From contig CAKPOS010000003.1 in assembly GCA_934176955.1 (NCBI GenBank), forward strand, positions 56,725 through 120,724: DNA of 64,000 nt, read 5' to 3'. Position numbers and translations under genes: made by a program. The notes beneath the pieces were generated by a model. The model was not told the DNA's origin. It ran no database searches and saw nothing but the letters and a program-made list of their open reading frames with translations. Position 1 is the stretch's first letter. Each line of letters begins with the position of its first letter. The DNA comes from an uncultured Bacilli bacterium. Lineage in GTDB: Bacteria > Bacillota_I > Bacilli_A > RF39 > UBA660. Of the stretch, positions 61,112 through 64,000 are shown piece after piece.

Positions 61112-62329
61112 ATGAAAGTAAATATTCAAAAATATAAAATACAACTAATTATTTTTTTGTTGCTCTTCCTAATCTTTTTATGTTCATTAGTGTTATACCT
61201 TCATTTTACGAATACAGAAGATTTAATTCCTAAAAAAAATATGAGTTTCAATTTTAGACAAACAGTTCATACAAGTGATTTAATTGAAAAATTAAACGGA
61301 AGATTATTAACTAACACTTTAGTAGATACTAATACTGTAGGAAAAAGAAAGGTTCAGGTTTCTTATTATAATCATTATGGATTCATTGAAAACAAATATG
61401 TTGAAATAGAAATTAAAGACATTACACCACCAACAGTAGTTATTAATAGTACTTATTATGCTGAAAAGGGGGATAAATATAACTTACTAGATAAAATATT
61501 TTGTGCGGATGACTATGACGATAATGTAAGTTGCCAAATTACTGGAGATTATAATTTTGATAAAGTAGGGAAGTATCCTCTAAAAATTGTTGCCACAGAT
61601 CATAGTAATAATGTTACAAGTAAATCTTTTTCTTTGGTCATATCAGATAAAACGGACACTATCAAAGATAAACAACCTTCTTTGGTAACAACTACAACAG
61701 ATTTTAAAAATATTTATAAAAAATATAAAACCAATAATACTTTAATTGGACTAGATTTATCAAAGTGGCAAGAACAAGTTGATTTTGATAAAATAAAAGC
61801 TCAAGGAGTCGAATTTGTTATGCTGAAAATCGGTGGTCAATCAGAAAAATCTGGGAAATTAGAGCTGGATCCTTATTTTATTAACAATATAGAAGAAGCT
61901 TTAAAAAGAGAATTAAAAGTAGGTGTTTATTTTTATTCACATGCAACAAGCACAGATGAAGCTAGAAAACAAGCAGGGTGGGTAGTAAAGAATTTGAAAG
62001 AATATCCTTTATCTTTACCTATTGCATTTGATTGGGAAAATTGGAATCAATATACGAGTTACCATCTTAGTTTTCATACTTTAAATAACATTGCAAATAC
62101 TTTTTTTACTACTTTAGAAACTAAAAATTACCAAACAATGCTATATTCTAGTAAATATTATTTGGATACTGTTTGGTATAAAGAAGAATATAATATTTGG
62201 TTAGCGCATTATACAACAGATAGTAAAGATAAAGCAGAATATAATATGTGGCAACTTTGTAATGATGGAAAAATTGAAGGAATTGATAATCTAGTCGACA
62301 TTGATATCTTATATCTCAAATCCAAATAA
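61112..62329 (+). CDS. Membrane-anchored GH25 lysozyme with Ig-like domain
   Basis: 405 residues: an N-terminal membrane helix (about 10-30), an Ig-like domain of the DUF5011 kind (about 107-185, DITPPTVVI and later KIVATD), then a glycosyl hydrolase family 25 muramidase domain (about 210-405). The catalytic acids are in LDLSKWQ (Asp215) and FDWENW (Asp307, Glu309). It cleaves the glycan strands of peptidoglycan, so it is a wall-remodelling enzyme tethered to the outer face. Strong GAGGTGG ribosome site. Confidence 0.92.
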   Translation: MKVNIQKYKIQLIIFLLLFLIFLCSLVLYLHFTNTEDLIPKKNMSFNFRQTVHTSDLIEKLNGRLLTNTLVDTNTVGKRKVQVSYYNHYGFIENKYVEIEIKDITPPTVVINSTYYAEKGDKYNLLDKIFCADDYDDNVSCQITGDYNFDKVGKYPLKIVATDHSNNVTSKSFSLVISDKTDTIKDKQPSLVTTTTDFKNIYKKYKTNNTLIGLDLSKWQEQVDFDKIKAQGVEFVMLKIGGQSEKSGKLELDPYFINNIEEALKRELKVGVYFYSHATSTDEARKQAGWVVKNLKEYPLSLPIAFDWENWNQYTSYHLSFHTLNNIANTFFTTLETKNYQTMLYSSKYYLDTVWYKEEYNIWLAHYTTDSKDKAEYNMWQLCNDGKIEGIDNLVDIDILYLKSK

Positions 62330-62346
62330 GTATTTTATAAAAAAAG

Positions 62347-62380
62347 AAAATCACATTCTTCGTTGAACGTGATTTTTTTC
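62347..62380. terminator. Terminator between the lysozyme gene and ffh
   Basis: AAAATCAC (62347-62354) pairs with GTGATTTT (62369-62376) with an inner TTC/GAA pairing; T-run on the plus strand and T-rich on the minus strand. Confidence 0.85.
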
Positions 62381-62414
62381 ATTAAATTTTTTTCAAAAAT
62401 AGGGGAGTATTTTT

Positions 62415-63722
62415 TTAAAACGGCAATTTGAAATTTCCTTTTCCCATCATTTTCATCATTTTTTTCATTTCTTCAAATTGGTTTAAAAGTTGGTTAACTT
62501 CGGTAACCGATGTTCCAGAACCTTTAGCAATTCTTTGTTTTCTAGAAGCTTTTAAAATTTCAGGATGTTTTCTTTCATAAGGAGTCATCGAAAGAATAAT
62601 AGCCTCTGTATGTGCCATCTTTTTAGGATCTACTTTGATATTATTTAATCCCATTTTCTTAGCACCAGGTAGAAGCTTTAACAAGTTCTCTAGAGGACCT
62701 AGCTTTTTGATTTGTTTTAATTGATTTAAAAAATCTTCTAAATCAAAGTTCCCTTTAGTCATTTTTTTAACCATGTCTTCAGCATCTTTTTCATCAATTT
62801 CATCCGATACTTTTTCAACTAAGGATAAAATATCACCCATTCCTAAAATTCTAGAGGCCATACGATCAGGATGAAATTCAGATAACCCATCCATTTTTTC
62901 ACTAACACCAATAAATTTAATAGGTAAGTTGGTTAAATGGCGAACGGATAGGGCAACACCACCTCTTGTATCTCCATCTAATTTTGTTAAAATCACTCCA
63001 GTTAGTGGTAATTTTTCATGAAAACCAGTAATAACATTAATTGCATCTTGTCCCATCATTGAATCAATGACTAATAATGTTTCATCTGGATGAATTTCAT
63101 TTTCTATATTTACTAATTCATTCATTAATTTTTCATCAATTTGAAGTCTTCCAGCAGTATCGATTAGGATATAATCAAATTGATTTTCTTTTGCGTAGAC
63201 AATCGCATTTTTTGAAATTTCAATTGGATCTTTTTTCCCTTCTGTATAAACTTCGATATTTAATTCTTTTCCCAATGTTTTTAATTGATCAATTGCGGCA
63301 GGTCGATAAACGTCACACGCTACTAATAATGGTTTCTTTTTATGATTTTTTCTTAAATAATTGGCAAGTTTTCCAATTGTTGTTGTTTTACCTGATCCTT
63401 GAAGTCCTACTAACATGGTAATGGTTGGATTTTTATCGATTATTAATTGAGCTGTTTCACCACCTAAAAGTTCAGTTAATTCATCCCGAACGATTCGAAC
63501 AAATTCTTCTCCTGGAGACAGTTTTTGATTAACATCTGTTCCTAAAGCTTTTTCTTTTACAGTATTGGTAAATTCTTTTACTACTTTATAATTAACATCA
63601 GCTTCTAGTAGGGATAATCGAATTTCACGCATCATTTCATTAATATTATCTTCTGTTATTTTTCCATATCCTTTAATTTTGTGCATTACATTTTGTAATC
63701 TATCACTTAAATTTTCAAACAT
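62415..63722 (-). CDS. ffh: Signal recognition particle protein Ffh (SRP54)
   Basis: GTPase that binds SRP RNA and signal sequences and directs membrane proteins to FtsY and the translocon. 435 residues: N-domain, G-domain with GLQGSGKTTT, DTAGR and TKLDGDTRGG, and the methionine-rich M-domain that ends FEEMKKMMKMMGKGNFKLPF. Normal length. Neither the SRP RNA gene nor ftsY was seen in the window. Confidence 0.97.
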   Translation of the reverse strand: MFENLSDRLQNVMHKIKGYGKITEDNINEMMREIRLSLLEADVNYKVVKEFTNTVKEKALGTDVNQKLSPGEEFVRIVRDELTELLGGETAQLIIDKNPTITMLVGLQGSGKTTTIGKLANYLRKNHKKKPLLVACDVYRPAAIDQLKTLGKELNIEVYTEGKKDPIEISKNAIVYAKENQFDYILIDTAGRLQIDEKLMNELVNIENEIHPDETLLVIDSMMGQDAINVITGFHEKLPLTGVILTKLDGDTRGGVALSVRHLTNLPIKFIGVSEKMDGLSEFHPDRMASRILGMGDILSLVEKVSDEIDEKDAEDMVKKMTKGNFDLEDFLNQLKQIKKLGPLENLLKLLPGAKKMGLNNIKVDPKKMAHTEAIILSMTPYERKHPEILKASRKQRIAKGSGTSVTEVNQLLNQFEEMKKMMKMMGKGNFKLPF

Positions 63723-63788
63723 TTTTAATCACCTATTTAAAATTATAACGTATATTTTTATTTTTTTCTATAAATTAACTAAAAATAC

Positions 63789-63817
63789 TTGATTTTTTCA
63801 TTTTTATCCTTTATAAT
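63789..63817 (+). promoter_or_regulatory. Promoter of tRNA-Gly
   Basis: TTGATT (63789-63794), a 17-bp spacer, TATAAT (63812-63817), 44 bases before the tRNA. Confidence 0.75.
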
Positions 63818-63861
63818 TATAAATGTCTTGAACGAAAGACAATTTAAAATTTAGTTTTTAT

Positions 63862-63935
63862 GCAGGTGTAGTTTAATGGTAGAATAAGAGCCTTCCAAGC
63901 TCCTGACGTGAGTTCGATTCTCATCACCTGCTCCA
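63862..63935 (+). tRNA. tRNA-Gly (anticodon TCC)
   Basis: A 74-nt cloverleaf: acceptor GCAGGTG/CACCTGC, discriminator T and encoded CCA (63933-63935). The anticodon loop is CTTCCAA between GAGC and GCTC, giving TCC. The T loop is TTCGATT. U73 and the short D-arm with AATGGTA are typical of bacterial tRNA-Gly. Confidence 0.95.
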
Positions 63936-63945
63936 GATTGATAGG

Positions 63946-63966
63946 AAACTCGAACTTTTCGAGTTT
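63946..63966 (+). other. Hairpin downstream of tRNA-Gly
   Basis: AAACTCGAA-ctt-TTCGAGTTT, a perfect 9-bp stem without a T-run. Possibly a processing element. Confidence 0.5.
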
Positions 63967-63978
63967 AAGTAATAAATG

Positions 63979-64000
63979 CTAACTAGAAATAGTTAGTTTT
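63979..64000 (+). terminator. Terminator of the tRNA-Gly unit (at window edge)
   Basis: CTAACTA-gaaa-TAGTTAG followed by TTTT at the last bases of the window. Confidence 0.7.

Noticed and set aside
1..64000. Mycoplasma-type code with TGA as tryptophan
   Set aside because: TGA is used as a true stop in several genes (small gene at 2423, mreC, the DUF3267 gene) and tryptophan is coded by TGG in conserved proteins.

Overview
The window is very AT-rich and uses ordinary start codons, strong AGGAGG-type ribosome binding sites, and TGA as a stop (small gene at 2423, mreC, DUF3267 gene). It encodes cell-wall genes (uppP, murC, mreCD, a GH25 lysozyme, a SpoVB-type flippase), an HrcA/CIRCE heat-shock circuit, a glmS ribozyme and small sporulation-associated families (Cse60-like, YjcZ-like). 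This suggests a low-GC Firmicute of the Bacilli/Erysipelotrichia/RF39 type, close to Mollicutes in gene style (ClpB lacking its N-domain) but walled and using the standard code. The taxonomic placement is an inference from gene content only.

Layout. 1-5.4 kb: housekeeping genes (lon cut by the left edge, rnhB, def, a YjcZ-like peptide, uppP, tRNA-Thr). 5.4-11.4 kb: an accessory locus between tRNA-Thr and hrcA. It holds unknown proteins, a membrane-anchored transglutaminase-like protein, a 484-bp element with 21-bp terminal inverted repeats and a frameshifted coiled-coil gene, and a large surface protein with three tandem repeats. Each of those repeats ends in a GC-rich hypervariable segment that looks like the target of a diversity-generating retroelement. 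11.6-16.6 kb: hrcA-grpE-(small membrane protein)-dnaK-dnaJ under a consensus promoter with a variant CIRCE operator. 16.7-23.4 kb: mreCD, two P-loop kinase-like genes, alaS, a lipoprotein and a Cse60-like gene. 23.4-25.6 kb: clpB on the minus strand with the same variant CIRCE. 25.6-28.6 kb: a sortase-like protein whose catalytic Arg appears replaced, followed by two paralogous membrane proteins. 28.6-30.6 kb: glmS with its ribozyme.

30.7-35.2 kb: a 1488-residue protein with about 19 N-terminal 26-residue helical repeats, an unassigned central region, a nucleotidyltransferase domain of the class I CCA/OAS type and a C-terminal membrane anchor. 35.3-43.5 kb: pseudouridine synthase, DUF1294, lepA, a divergent RNB-domain protein, miaB, a YlbF-family protein and a DUF4143-type ATPase preceded by three 23-bp tandem repeats. 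43.5-51.6 kb: SpoVB-like flippase, LemA-like protein, YgjP-like metallopeptidase, TrmH-family methylase, rimM, trmD, murC and rsmE, mixed with unknowns. 51.6-62.3 kb: mostly lineage-type hypotheticals, including a 528-residue repeat protein, plus DUF3267, a nucleotidyltransferase, a polytopic membrane protein, a GT2 glycosyltransferase, a TVP38/DedA protein and a GH25 lysozyme. 62.4-64 kb: ffh (minus) and tRNA-Gly.

The two most notable signals are the retroelement-style variable domains in the surface protein at 8.8-11.4 kb, with no reverse transcriptase or template in the window, and the giant repeat-nucleotidyltransferase protein at 30.8-35.2 kb. No CRISPR array, prophage module or complete insertion sequence was seen.
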